Of a stretch of DNA of 64,000 nucleotides, positions 12,098 through 34,113 are shown piece after piece. The notes under the pieces are model-generated. The model was not told the origin of the DNA, searched no databases, and saw nothing but the letters and a program-made list of their open reading frames with translations. Each line of letters opens with the position of its first letter. The first letter of the stretch is position 1. The translations under genes were made by a program, and so were the position numbers. The DNA lies in the NCBI GenBank assembly GCA_947172415.1, contig OX359199.1:5329384-5393383 (forward strand). Reading direction: 5' to 3'. Source of the DNA: Chondrosia reniformis (lineage: Eukaryota > Porifera > Demospongiae > Chondrillida > Chondrillidae).

Positions 12098-14030
12098 CAA
12101 TTACCACAGCATTCCTCTGTTAAAAACCACATATTTGTCACTATAATTCTGACCAATCAGATTGCAGTTGGCACCCATATATAAGTCATGATATATACAG
12201 CATACACATGGCTGCTGACTGGAAGTGGTTGCCTATCAACGCAGTGATTCATCTGCCATCATCACATCATCATATTTTAACATATACAGCTATGTATAGG
12301 TAGGAATGTGATCATCTTTTTCAATAAACCTGTCATTAATCAAGACCCAAGGTGCAAAACTGTATCTATGCATATTATTATAAAAATGTCTTGATAAGGC
12401 CTTTCCCTTGTCATTACAGATATGATTTTAGAGATGTGGTTTATCCATCTTATGTACATTAATGAATCATTATGAATGATAGCTTTTTAATGGCACAACA
12501 CTAAAAGTGACAAGACTAACAGGGAAACCTAACTGTATACACAAGTCTAGCTGTGAGACACAAGTATTTAGACATTACATGGTGGCTTTTTTGGCTAAAT
12601 ACTTCCATGATTAAAAGGAAATAACATCATCAAGGCTATACTAGTGTGGTGTCTATGGCTTCCTCAGATCACTACTCAACCCTAAACAACAGTCTGGTTT
12701 GAAACATTCATGGCTGAAAGTAGAAAGTTCTGCATTAATAAATCATTTACTCACTCTCATTATATCATTACCATCAGAGGTCACAGATAAGCAAAATCTG
12801 ATTTCTCTGACCTTCTGCAAACAGCCTCTGAAGTATGGATGGTGGTAGAAGTATGTAGTTGTAGGTATTCCTGTGAATCCCTTGCTAGTGGCTAGTGGTA
12901 ATGAGTGATCTTGTACCTAACCGGCAGTAGCTGATACTTGTGCATGTATATCTTTATATATTTTATTTTATGTATCTAATATTTGGGTATAGATGATCAA
13001 ATGGCAGCTGCAATATAAATTTTGGAATATGAAGTGACATAATCTTTTGCTGTATAGTATATCCATGTAATAATCATGATAAATGTAAAGTTATAGCCCA
13101 GAAGTGATGACTATATATAGCTAAAATATAATAAGAAACCGAGTAATCACAAATCATTCCTTTAGTGACTTCATTTCTGTTTGCACACAAATCTAACAAC
13201 TACACACAGCTACGTTAATATGAAATATACAGACAATTTTCATAGAGAATTTCAATTAAGTTAAACATTGGTTGGGATTTTCCACAGCAGTTTCACTTCA
13301 ATCACTTGCAAATCAAAAACATCCTGAAATATTTTTTCAATTTCTAATATTAATGGTAGGTATGCTTACAACAGAAGACAAGTTTTATAATAACTCTTTT
13401 ATTAAGATTTTAAAGAATGTACTATTATATGTGCATTCTACATTGTTACTACACTGGACGTAGCTACTTGAGAGAGGCCAGGGTTACACAAATACACGCA
13501 ATGTGCATCAGTGATCACTAATTTCATTCTGTGGTAAGCACTGTATATACTTCCATGGATATAGGAAATAACAATACTGGGACAGTTCAATGCTTTCCGG
13601 GGTCAGTTACACGTTACTAGTCAGAACAGATCAAGCAATCATGCAAAGACACAAACACGAAACATATTCCACCAATTGCTGCATGTACGTAGTAATGGGC
13701 TTTGGCTATCTCTCCAGTTCAGTATTGAGTAAGTTTAAACTGATATGTATATGTACTACTATTGGAATGCAATAGCATATACGTACATGTATAAAGGAGA
13801 TTCAAAATGGTGTTTTAGATTATTTATGCATTGATTTACAAATGTATATATTCAAACTATAACTAATGCTGTCATCAGAGGATTATAAAACACAACCATT
13901 GTAAACCTTTCTTGTTGATTACACTGTAATACAATTAAACATATTTGCAGGTGTTCAATACATATATTTTGTAGTCACTCTTTAAAGCAATCAATGGAAG
14001 AGTCAAAATATGATGCAATTTCAAATGTGA
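12098..14030. other. Largest gene-free stretch (about 1.9 kb)
   Basis: AT-rich sequence between the peroxidase promoter and the REEP stop codon, with only short chance frames. It must contain the REEP 3' UTR at its right end. I see no transposon frame, tandem array or recognisable RNA gene. Confidence 0.5.
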
Positions 14031-15445
14031 CTACTGCTGCTTTGTCTGTCGATAGTGAAGGTGTTCGTCAGTGTCTTGATATTTCTGGGCCATCCCAGAT
14101 GACTGAGTCAGGTCTTGATACAAAGATGGATCAGTTGGTACTTTGGGCGCACTTGTGCTTGGGGAAACAAGTATCTCCTCAGTTGCTTCATCCATATCTT
14201 CATCTATCAGTACATATTGTTCGTCTGCATCATAACCCTCCATCCCCTGGGGGGGTGGGGCAGGGTTGGGTTCCCCAGCAGTTTGTTGACTGTTTCTTCG
14301 TATGGCTTCCCCAATGACCTCTTGACCCTAAATAGCATTTTTGGTTTGACCAATCTGAAAGTGGAGTCTGAAGAATTCTTTACTCACTTTCATTGCACCT
14401 GTCACCACAGTTTGTGCTGCCAAATTTATGCCTTCCCTACCAGCCCTCCGCAATAATTTTAATCCAATATTACCCAGTTGCTCTAATAGTTGATCAATTT
14501 TCTGCAAGGAGAGAGGGTGACCAATAAATAATTGGCTAATGTCAGACTTCTCACTCCTCCTCTCATAGACTTACAGCCTCGTGTTTCTTAATATACGGAT
14601 GTATCCATTTTCTGTACAAGTAGTTTGATCCCTATAGATACATGGATGGGAGCTGAGTGGAACTGACGTACGTATGTTCTAGTAGAGTACTTTACTACAC
14701 AACATATATACACATATGACTATATCTTACCCGTGTCATAGGGAGAACTAGCCATAGTATTATGACAATCTTCAATTCATAGTAGAAAGGCATCCTAGAA
14801 AATAAAAGATATCCGTTACCATGGCAACAGGTGGTTTAGATAACTCACCAGGAGATGAAGAGATCAGTGACATTTTCAAGGTTTAAATATAAAGCAAAGG
14901 TGATCCAGTACATCATCCACTTGACATACTGGCGTACATTCTTGGTTCGTATGGCTTTGAAGGAAGAATACGCAGGATATAGAGTGCCTATAACAAGACT
15001 GTAGTAGAGAGGATATAGAGTGCCTATAACAAGACTGTAGTAGAGAGGATATAGAGTGCCTATAACAAGACTGTAGTAGAGAGGATATAGAGTGCCTATA
15101 ACAAGACTGTAGTAGAGAGGATATAGAGTGCCTATAACAAGACTGTAGTAGAGAGGATATAGAGTGCGCCTATAAATGTGACAAGTAGAGAAATTACAGG
15201 ATGGAAATAACAAAAAATGACAGATAATAATTTATAAATCATTTTACAAGTCTAATTAAGGATATACTAACGTGTATACAAGCAATGCAAAACGGTTCCA
15301 GAAGACATATAAGCGTGACGTTAGTAGACGAACGTACAATGTTCTAAAATGCACTGAAGATATTAATTATCACATTTTAAAATGTACACAAACAACTACT
15401 TATTCAAACTCACAAAATACTTCTGCTTAAAATGTAAGACAGCAT
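14031..15445 (-). CDS. REEP1-4-type ER-shaping protein (TB2/DP1/HVA22 family)
   Basis: REEP1-4 proteins are ER hairpin proteins that bend tubular ER and contact microtubules. Exon 1 (15414-15445) gives [10 protein letters not shown] plus two bases. It joins in phase to an acceptor CTACTACAG that yields [16 protein letters not shown], matching the REEP N terminus. Then come [56 protein letters not shown], an amphipathic [16 protein letters not shown] stretch and an acidic tail ending YRQTKQQ at 14031. The second-exon acceptor sits inside a 36-bp tandem array, so up to five acceptors can each be used in frame. This would add 12-residue blocks of [12 protein letters not shown] to the first membrane hairpin. 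The start is 274 bp from the divergent SMC3 start. Confidence 0.9.
14975..15170 (-). repeat. 36-bp tandem array containing the REEP splice acceptor
   Basis: Five near-perfect 36-bp units (14975-15154) plus a diverged partial sixth. On the coding strand each unit holds TATCCTCTCTACTACAG and then TCTTGTTATAGGCACTC, that is a pyrimidine tract, an AG acceptor and the first exon bases. AG dinucleotides fall at 14999-15000 and every 36 bp upstream (15036, 15072, 15108, 15144). All units are open in the REEP frame. Confidence 0.93.
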
Positions 15446-15719
15446 CTCATAAAAAGCGATGACAGATTAACGCGAGTCTTGTAAAGCAGTATCATCGCAT
15501 TGCGTGTGGTTTTGGCGCCACATAACAGAAGATTCGTAATTTAGCTGGGCAAGGAATTGTCTCCTTTATAAGCATTTAGTTTATTCGGGGACTTTAGTGA
15601 ACCTATTTTTTGTAAGTTTTAAGATCAAATGATAACTTTTTGAATTAATTTGTTAAATTAAACTAGTTTGTGTTTTATCTTTGATAGCGTGTCGACTGGG
15701 TTCATGTTCCCGCAGTGAC

Positions 15720-22619
<6,900 letters not shown>

Positions 22620-22703
22620 CTCGTAGATTAGCAGTTTCGTTGAATGTAACGCTTGCATTTAATCGTATTCGTTTTTATGTAATCAGTTTCGTAACTGTTA
22701 AAA

Positions 22704-25410
22704 ATGTCGGCCCAAGCTAGCGGTGGCCTAGGTCAGCAGAGCTTACTTGCTACGGGATTGGGTACTTCCGGCTTTTTGGCGGGTTTAAGTGGAACGGGAA
22801 TGCTCGGACAACAAAGTGCTGGTGGATCGAGCTCTCTTCAGAGCACGTCGATAGGGCAGAGTATCGGGGGTGGACTGAAACTGGGACAGACGCCATTGTT
22901 AGGAGGACTAAATAAAGGATCCACCTTAACTACAACCACTGGACAGTCAGGTTGGGTTAACTTACATCGTGCAATAACTAAAACAAAATCAGAGAGATGG
23001 AAATTTGGAAATGTCTTATTTGGCTACTTACTACAGGTAGCATGGGATTGTTAGGCCTGCCCAGTGCAGGTACCACAGGAGGAGTGGGTCTGTCTATTGG
23101 AGGAACGGGACTGTCCACTGCAGGTACCACAGGAGGAGTGGGTCTGTCCACTGCAGGTACAACAGGAGGAGTGGGTCTGTCTATTGGAGGAACGGGACTG
23201 TCCACTGCAGGTACCACAGTAGGAGTGGGTCTGTCTATTGGAGGAACGGGACTGTCCACTGCAGGTACAACAGGAGGAGTGGGTCTGTCTGTTGGAGGAA
23301 TGGGACTGTCCACTGCAGGTACAACAGGAGGAGTGGGTCTGTCTGTTGGAGGAACGGGACTGTCCACTGCAGGTACCCTTCAGCTAGCATCTGGACTCTC
23401 CTTGTCCACTTCAACTGCTGAATCTTCCACTGAATGTAAGTATATTACAGAGAAAGATCCATTCCAGCAAGTATATTAAAAATGAACAATTGCTGAAAGT
23501 TATTACACTGGATCCCTTTAATTAGTATGTTTCTTCTATGTTGAACATTCTACGTTAAATTTGCCAATTTCCTATTTTATTTACTGTTTATATGAACCTA
23601 TCCTGGAATAGTTTTAAATTAATGGGTTTTACTCCATTTCAATGTATTATATACAGCTTCATCGGGACCGAAGTCAATTCTAGATCAGGAGTTGCCACCT
23701 GAATTAAATCAACTAGCCAATCAGTTTGTGTGAGTCTTTCTGTACATAGTAACCTATTTCTATTACACCTAGATGAACTTGTTTGATTTAGTGCATTCTT
23801 GGGAGCTCAGAAAGAGCATCAAAAACAACTTGTTCACTTTAATGATAAAAATATGAATAAAGTTGCAAGTGAAACAACTTCCTTAAAACAAGTTAGCGCT
23901 TACTCTTCACTAAACATCTTAAATTTAGTGTTGACTTTTACATAGCGTTTGAACAATGTAAGCATGTCTGTGCAAAGGGATGGTCATGTAGTAGTCAACC
24001 TGAAGAAGGACAACTTGCGGACAGTTCATTTTGCAGAAATAGCTCAGCAGACACATGAAGTGCCACCATCACTACAGTATGAGCATTCAGCTCCCCTTCA
24101 GTGAGTACTATGCAGCAAACTGTACTCCTAAAAACAATGGAGTCTGGATAAATCGAAACCTCTGGGGGCCTAAAAATAGATTTATCTCTTAGGCTTTTAA
24201 CTTACCAGAATGCATTATATAATGCATTACTCCAAAGACCACAGTATCCAAAACAATAATTTGGCAGACTGGACAAGTCAAATAAGTATTTTGTGACACA
24301 TTAAATAGAGCAGCCATGTTTTTGGGTTTTCCTAATTAGAGAGCACTCTCAGAAATTTGGGCTAAGCAAGTTTGATTTAAATGGACTCCACTATACTGCA
24401 TTTGTAGTTGATACTTTGTATGTAGTGAATACTTACTACTATAATATAGATGAATTAATGCTTCTGTTGTACATAATTCTGTGTACTATGACCTTATATC
24501 ATTTATTAACAATATAAATATTGTCTTTAGGTACTTTCAATGGCTGATTGACAATTTTGATGTCAAAATGAGACAATTTTCACGTCAAATCATTGAAATG
24601 GAAAGTCATCTCAGATCAATTAGTTTGGAAGACATTGATCCTAATAGTAAGATGACATGCTAGTCAGTCATGTGATAGACATGTGACATGGCAGCCTATT
24701 CAGTTATAGTGAATGTGCTGCAAGTGCAACATAAAACATTTGTTGCTCTGGCCTCGCACCTGCAATCCCTCCACGAAGCCATACAAGTAAGCATACAAAG
24801 AAACTTTAAAACCATTGTATAGATAGATTGAAGTGGAAAACGTTAACATTGAAAGATTTTTACATTTCATCCTTTAGAGTCAATGTGCATTGTACTTGCA
24901 GTATAGACGAAGTCATTTCAATGATTCAACTGATGTCTTTTCAGAACGTCGTAAGATGAAAAAAATTGGTAAGTATATTCCTCTCCATGGTAACCATTAC
25001 CATGGAAACATAGCCTGATTATTCCTGATTATTAGGCTATGCTTGGAAGGATGTGAAAAAGGGTCCCACCCCTTTCAAGGTTCCGCCTCCTTATCAGTAC
25101 AACTTTGGTTGGTTCTTTAGAATATTAGGAGAAACTGTTTATGTTACTTCATTTTCAAATGTCTTGTTCATGTTAAGGTTATGTCCAACAGCCGTTACAT
25201 TCGCAGCAGATGGTGTCAACAGGTCTCACCACAAGATTAACATCTGGACCAATGGCACTCTCAAGCATGCAACCTTCAACATCACTAGGGATTGCCTCAA
25301 AGCCACTGGCCCCGCCCACTGTGGGCCTCAACCAATCTCAGAAATTGATGGGTACCTCAGGAAGTGAATTTCAACTAAAGCCACCTCCTCTCTCTAAAAA
25401 ATTTAAGTAG
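22704..25410 (+). CDS. NUP58: Nucleoporin p58/p45 (NUP58, formerly NUPL1)
   Basis: Central-channel nucleoporin that forms the NUP62-NUP54-NUP58 coiled-coil complex. It opens MSAQASGGLGQQSLLATGLG, a Gly/Ser/Thr-rich domain with GLNKGSTLTTTTGQSG spliced to SMGLLGLPSAGTTGGVGL. A repeat of TGLSTAGTTGGVGLS follows. The structured part has ILDQELPPELNQLANQF, FLGAQKEHQKQLVHFNDKNM, SLQYEHSAPLQYFQWLIDNF, FVALASHLQSLHEAIQ and VFSERRKMKK, each matching NUP58 coiled-coil blocks. The last exon ends FQLKPPPLSKKFK at 25410, like the basic tail of the human protein. The low-complexity domain uses GLS and GTG in place of the FG repeats expected of this family. The joins around 25080-25205 are uncertain. Confidence 0.9.
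23060..23380 (+). repeat. Coding minisatellite in NUP58
   Basis: Degenerate in-frame units of about 54 bp made of GGAGGAACGGGACTGTCCAC, GCAGGTACCACAGGAGGAG and GTGGGTCTGTC. They encode runs such as GGTGLSTAGTTGGVGLS. Most units contain CAGGTA, which resembles a 5' splice site, but the frame is open throughout. Confidence 0.85.
24125..24405. mobile_element. Possible pogo/Tigger-like MITE in NUP58 intron
   Basis: The left end AATGGAGTCTGGATAAATCG pairs in reverse complement with the right end GATTTAAATGGACTCCACTA. The shared core is TGGAGTC followed by TAAATC. The ends resemble pogo-type terminal inverted repeats. No transposase frame is present. A perfect 20-bp palindrome AATGCATTATATAATGCATT lies inside at 24209-24228. 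Confidence 0.45.
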
Positions 25411-26030
25411 TACAATATTTGTTGCCATGAATACAGACCCTTATAATTATGTCTTGTCAAGTTATGCAGTGTTTTAATTTTCTGCGATGCACTTAATGAT
25501 GGATTACATTCAGATTTTACTGGAATGAGTGCATATACTCCTCATTATAAGACAGTATAATGCAACTAGCTATATAGCATGCAGTTAATCATACTAAAAT
25601 GCACACAGCAGCACATTATATGCACCTCTTAATGGAACAACTACATACATTTAAGTTCAGCCTCTTAAGCTCATGAAGTTTGGGCACTGACTGTACCTCA
25701 GCCACTGAGAGTAAATGCCCTTAGCTGTGACTAGGTATGCCAGTGTTACTAAGTGAAGTTTACAGTTTACAAATGCTGCTGTAAAACAATTCATCATTTA
25801 AACTTTGCTCCGGCAATTAAGAGTGTAAAATGAGGCAGCTATATGTAATCATCCATTTATGGCATTTCTCCTCTGCAGGAGGTAGACTATTTAGTACAAT
25901 ATATATGCAGTTACATATTTTAAGTGCTATTGTTAATAATCAAGGCAGCAATGTGTTGTGTTACTGAACAATTGGAATGAACTGATACTATCATATGAAT
26001 TAATATACAAGATTTTTTGTACCAAATGTT
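25411..26030. other. Convergent gap NUP58 to LETM1
   Basis: 620 bp of AT-rich sequence holding both 3' UTRs. No coding frame, tandem array or RNA gene seen. Confidence 0.5.
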
Positions 26031-28899
<2,869 letters not shown>

Positions 28900-28943
28900 T
28901 TTCTTTAGATTTAGCCTTTATCGTTTGTGCGTTATGAGGGAAA
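28900..28943. promoter_or_regulatory. Bidirectional LETM1/RAB24 promoter interval
   Basis: Only 44 bp separate the divergent start codons at 28899 and 28944, so the core promoters and leaders must overlap, or the start sites must lie inside the opposite gene's leader. No TATA box is visible. Confidence 0.6.
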
Positions 28944-30670
28944 ATGGCGTCTGGTAAGGTGGATTTGAAGGTGGTCCTGTTAGGAAAGGAGTATGGTGGG
29001 AAAACCAGTCTAGTAGAACGTTACATTCACGGAAAGTTCAATGAAAATGCTCCTTATCAAGCCGTAAGTGCACAGAAATACATTTATTAAGGTGTTTCCC
29101 AAGTAAACCAAACTATTTCTGATCTCTTCTCACAGACAATCGGGGCTGCGTTTGGCGCTAGAAGAGTCACTATTAATGGTCAGACGGTGACGCTAGGAAT
29201 ATGGGTGAGTCACGACCGATTGGCGTTCCTAATAAACATTGTCCTTCTCTTAATATTATTAACCTGTCAGTCCGCATCGAACCATTCACTTAATATGATA
29301 ATTGACACTCTTTAAATTTGGTAATGAAGATCTACAGATCTCATACGTATCTCTCGGGAGCGTTGCTAGCTTCCAGAACTCAAACCATTAAAAAGTCCAC
29401 ACTTTCGGTTGAAATATTGCGGCACTTTTTCTGTTTATAGGATACTGCCGGGTCTGAGCGATATGAAAGCATGAGCAGAATCTACTACAGAGGAGCTAAG
29501 GCGGCCATTGTCTGCTATGGTAAGCTTGCGGCCCATTGTTTCGGAAGGCACGCGCGTAAAGCCTATTTCCTTGCAGATTTAACTGATGTATCGAGCTTTG
29601 ACAGAGCCAAGTTTTGGGTGAATGAACTGAAGACGAGTGAAGAGGATTGCAATGTGTACCTGGCAGGTACCAAGTATGACTTAGTCCAGGAGAACAAGTC
29701 GGAGCGTAAGGTTGATAAGCATGCTGTTGAAGGCTATCAGGAGGAGATTGGTGCCAAGGACATTATTGAGACCTCAGCTAAGACTGGACACAATGTTGGT
29801 ATGTAGGTCATACATTAGAATATTCATGGGTCCTGAAGGATGAGAGGGTACCATGGGCACTGCTCAAGTGGCTCATGGGAGTGATGAAGGGAATGGTAAA
29901 CTGTGTATCCTAATCCAAAGCACTTTAAAGAAGAATACAATGTTTCCTCATTATAATAACAAACTTGAAACCAGGAACCAATGGGAATTCTGGTATTACA
30001 ATGTGCCCTTAAACAGTATTGTTGGCATTTTATTGTAGTTCATGCATGGGCACTCTAACAATGTAAATAATTATTATTATTATATATAAGCACAAATATT
30101 ACATGCTAAGAAAGCTGTTTTAAAGCTTTCATTGACAGAAAGCATAATGTGCCTTATAGGGTGAGTGGTAGTTTATATAAATATAAGTGCTATAAATGTC
30201 TGCTGTGAATCAGGATGGCAACATTGACACATTTTATCTATACATTATATATACAATGGGGGTAACACGTTGTTTAATGGTTACCTTTAGTGTTCCATAA
30301 TAGAACACCGTATTCCAAAAATAGGGTTATCATAGATAGACTTAAAAACACAATTTTCTTAGAATAGTTACTTAGAGCAAGCTTAAAGAGTGGATATTGT
30401 TGGACTTCCTCACTTTCTTCCTCCACTGAGCCGTTTATGTGTATATGAAGTGTTTATTGTCCTATTTGTAGAGGAGTTGTTTACAAAGATAGCAGCTGAC
30501 TTTGTAGAGGCCATGTCAAGACAAACTGTAAAAAAGGGTTAGTTTAGACACTTGGTTGATCTTTATACGTAGTTGTTACAGGATAAATAAATTCTTTAGA
30601 GGATGACAATGTGAAGCTGTCCCTCGTTAATCCAAGAGAGCAAAAGAAGAAGGGTTGCTCCTGCAACTGA
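28944..30670 (+). CDS. RAB24: Small GTPase RAB24
   Basis: Atypical Rab linked to autophagosome clearance. It opens [20 protein letters not shown] (P-loop), then [14 protein letters not shown] and [12 protein letters not shown]. The switch II motif is DTAGSERYE: Ser replaces the usual catalytic Gln, a hallmark of RAB24 that lowers GTPase activity. [43 protein letters not shown] (for NKxD) and [10 protein letters not shown] follow. The tail is KKKGCSCN at 30670. Orthologues also have an unusual Cys tail (human ends CCHH). The intron at about 29803-30471 is the longest in the gene and shows nothing coding. The gene converges on LIN54. Confidence 0.96.
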
Positions 30671-31419
30671 TGTGTATATTATTTTACAACTTGTCCTTAG
30701 CCAGGGACTTGGATATTTTTGCTATCCTGTTGATATTTTGTACACCTTTTGTTTTGTCCAATTGCTATTTAGCCAGTACACTTCAAAACATCTAGATCAG
30801 TACTGTAGAGTATTTGCTATTTGTTTGTTAGAGTTTTCTTTCTAATTCAGTTGAGATGTTATATTGTTCTTATAATATAATATATCTTGTGCCTATGTCT
30901 TGGATTGAATTGATAAATTAGTACTCAAAATTAACTTGAGAAGATTGATCACATTTGAGACTAGACAGATCTATATAGTAAATGATTAGTCCATGGCAAA
31001 CTCGTACATACGTAAGTGGAATTAGATGAGAAGACATACAGTAGGTAGAAATTTCCCACATTATAAAACAATAACAATGATCTTTTTTGAAGTTTCAGCT
31101 AATTTCAATTCCAATAACTGTAAAACATTGATGTATTGATGTAAGCTTAATGGCCACAGTAATGCAAAATAAAGAACTTTCTAAATTAATGTTTAATAAT
31201 CAGTTTTAAGAAATCATTGAAAAATTACACAACATTTATACTCCTTAGCACAATACAATTATAAAATTTCTTACAATTCGTATAATACATAAACAATTTT
31301 AACTCTAAAATTCATAAATAATGCACAATTTCATGAATATTCCTAATTTAGGATTCTAGTGGTGTGGTTGCTATAGATACAGAAATACATATAGTTGGTA
31401 ATATATGTACTTATGCATG
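30671..31419. other. Convergent gap RAB24 to LIN54
   Basis: About 750 bp of strongly AT-rich sequence with 3' UTRs of both genes. No feature recognised. Confidence 0.5.
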
Positions 31420-33841
31420 CTAATGGTTACTTGACTGACTAGCATTAGAGGCAGCTTGTATAACTTGCTCCAAGCAACTACCATACTCTTCCAAAACCAA
31501 TTCTTCAACTTCTATATCACTCTTTCCATGCTACAGGAAAGTAAATAATCACATGACTGTCATGTGTGAGATTTACCAGCTCCAAAACTTGCCTGCTCTG
31601 CACTAGCTGCTACTTGGAGGAGACAACTTAACAAAGCTTCTGTAACAGGTGTGTTTACAAATGCCAAAGGTAATCTACAAATATGTATATTAAACAGATT
31701 CATCCGGCGCTAGTTTAAAAGGTCACACATCCTTGGCATGTCTTACTTCCTTCCGTAGGACATTTTGGTGACTGGCTTTAATGTCTGTCTTTCAAACTCC
31801 TCTAAGAGGCAAGCACTGTTCCTTGTATAAGACTGGGACTCTGTGATGTCATTTAAAACATCATCAACGAGACGAGACATACACAACTGTATTGGTGTAT
31901 AGCAGCTGGAATGACACACTTACCTGCCACATTTGCAAGATGGTAGAGACTCTTCATGTATTTGTCACTGTCCGGCTTGTTGTGGCAGTCCTGACATTTA
32001 CAGAGGTTTGAGCAAGGGATCTTGGCTTCATAGCACTCACAATAGTTTTTTAAGCAGCCAGATCTTTTACAGTGACAGCCTAAAAGGAGAGCAATAGGGG
32101 GAGAGGAGGGAGGGGGCCTTTGTATGGGGCATCCTCTGTTTTACATACGTACCTCTAATGTGTCTTCTTTGGTTGTCTGTCGACTTGTGCTTAGCCACTT
32201 TAGGGTGGAAAGCTAAGGGATTTCTCTCCAAGGTTGACTGCAGATTGTAAATTTGGTGAAAACAGGAATGATACACTTGTCAACCTGATGCCCGCCTACC
32301 TGAATTGCAACTGCTCTGTCACTTTCATGTTCCATGCTGTTGTGACAATTAACACAGTGACAACTGTCCCTACAAAACTCCCCATTAGCAAAACAGTCAC
32401 AGTATCTGTAGCATAGCAAGGTAAGACATTATAAGCTTGCGCAATAGGGAGGCTAGATTGTACTTACAGCTTGAGACACTTTGATGCCTTGCAGTTACAA
32501 GGTCTACGAGGCTTGCAGTGTAGACCAACTATAGGACGACTTGGAGCATCTCCCATTAGTCTAGAAGCATGTATACACACGTACAGGAACAGAGCCCTCA
32601 GTACACCCCAATAGTTCTAATGTACTTATGTACGTACCTGGAGCTGGTGTGTAATGAAGACTTGCTTATGTCCATCCCTTCATCCTGGACCTCAAGCCCA
32701 CTTGATGTAGGCAATTCACTTAGCAAAGCATGTGCTAAGCCTTCATTGGTTGGAAGGGCAGTAGACAGTCTGGGCGGGTCACTTGCAGACAGTGGGTGTG
32801 TCAACTGATCTGCTATGGTAGATTTTTGTACGTTATCTAAGATTTGCTGAAGGTGAGGTGGTATAGAAAAGTTTCCTGGAAGCAACTGGGACTAGAAAAG
32901 GTAAACAACAAGAGTAAATACTACATGTTACCAGAGAGTACTTATGTATATTGTAACTTACACTTATCCTACTTTGAGTGACTGGTTGAACTGGTAGCAG
33001 AGGGTTGGGGGCAGAGAGGGAGGGTTTGGGAAGAAGAAGTTTGCTCTTTTGTCCCTTTCCAGGAGACCTTTTGGTGGTTGGGGCAGAGGTGGGCTGGGAT
33101 GGGAACACTCTTTTAGAACCTTTAACGGTTGGCATCTGGCTGCTGGAAGCTGTTGACACAGGTGGTCTTGTTGGTTCAGGAGGAAGGGAGGAAGGTTGGT
33201 CTAAGGTAGTGGCGTCCAACATTTGAAGCTGTTGCATAACACTGGCAATGCTGTCACTCACTAAAAACAGAACAAATGGACACAGATAGGTGTCTGACCA
33301 AGTGAACATCTTCAACAAGTCAATATCATCTAGTTTGTGGTGTGAACTTTGTTAGTTCACTGTCATCATTTTTCCACATATTATATAATTAAAAAGTATT
33401 GGTCTCAATTCATCCAAGACGCTCACCAGCTTCGCCAGATAAAAGTTTGGCTTGAAGAGTAGCCAGCGTTTGGTTCATTAGAGAATTTACACTTTGTTGT
33501 GCATTGGACACGGTATTGAGAATGTCTTCCGTGCTTTGAGTGCTACTTACAGCTGTTGTCGGCAGGTCATAGGAGACCTGCCCTCCAGCTACAGTAGGGA
33601 AAGTAACTCTACTATCAATATAATCACTACAGTGCTAGTCTCGCTGCTAACCTGAGGCTTTTACTACAATCATCTTACTGGGTGCGCTCGAAGGATTGGA
33701 GCCATCAGAATTGCCTTGACCGAGCACTGTGGCCATTACCATTGTTTGTCTCTTGATATTAGAAGGCTGATTTACGAAATTCGCTTCTAGTTCCTCCAAA
33801 TGCTGACCAACCGTTTTTGTAGACTCTGAAAGATTGGCCAT
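31420..33841 (-). CDS. LIN54: LIN54, DNA-binding subunit of the DREAM/MuvB complex
   Basis: LIN54 reads the CHR promoter element for cell-cycle gene control. The start at 33841 gives [20 protein letters not shown], a poorly conserved N-terminal region with Ser/Pro-rich stretches (near 33000-33200). Two tesmin/TSO1 CXC domains follow. The first is [19 protein letters not shown] with [13 protein letters not shown]. The second is [18 protein letters not shown] with [13 protein letters not shown]. Both keep the minor-groove Tyr (LKLYC, LKNYC). The linker [21 protein letters not shown] matches LIN54. The C-terminal helical block [20 protein letters not shown], ending SQSSNH at 31420, matches the MuvB-binding end of the family. 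The gene is divergent from XPO7 with 272 bp between starts. Confidence 0.93.
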
Positions 33842-34113
33842 TGCTAACAAACACCTCTTCGTAGAATGAGAAAGAGAAAAGGAGAGTCTTGTTACCTAAA
33901 CCTTTACGCTCCTTTCCACAAGTTGACCGAGACCGCCATTAGTTTGAACATGGATACTAGCGTATACGTAACCGGAAGTTTGAAATTATAAAACGGAAAT
34001 TTAAGATCTAAAGAATTTAATATGATGTCATCATAAACCGGAAAACAGTGAACGGCGGACAAATAGAAGTGCAATACGTTTTATCAAGGCTGAGATTACC
34101 TCTCTCAGAAGAA
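33842..34113. promoter_or_regulatory. Shared LIN54/XPO7 promoter region
   Basis: Divergent starts 272 bp apart. The interval holds an ETS-type CCGGAAGT at 33972-33979, a second ACCGGAAAA near 34037, and the palindrome ATGATGTCATCAT at 34022-34034, which resembles a CRE/ATF site. Motif matches only. Confidence 0.4.
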
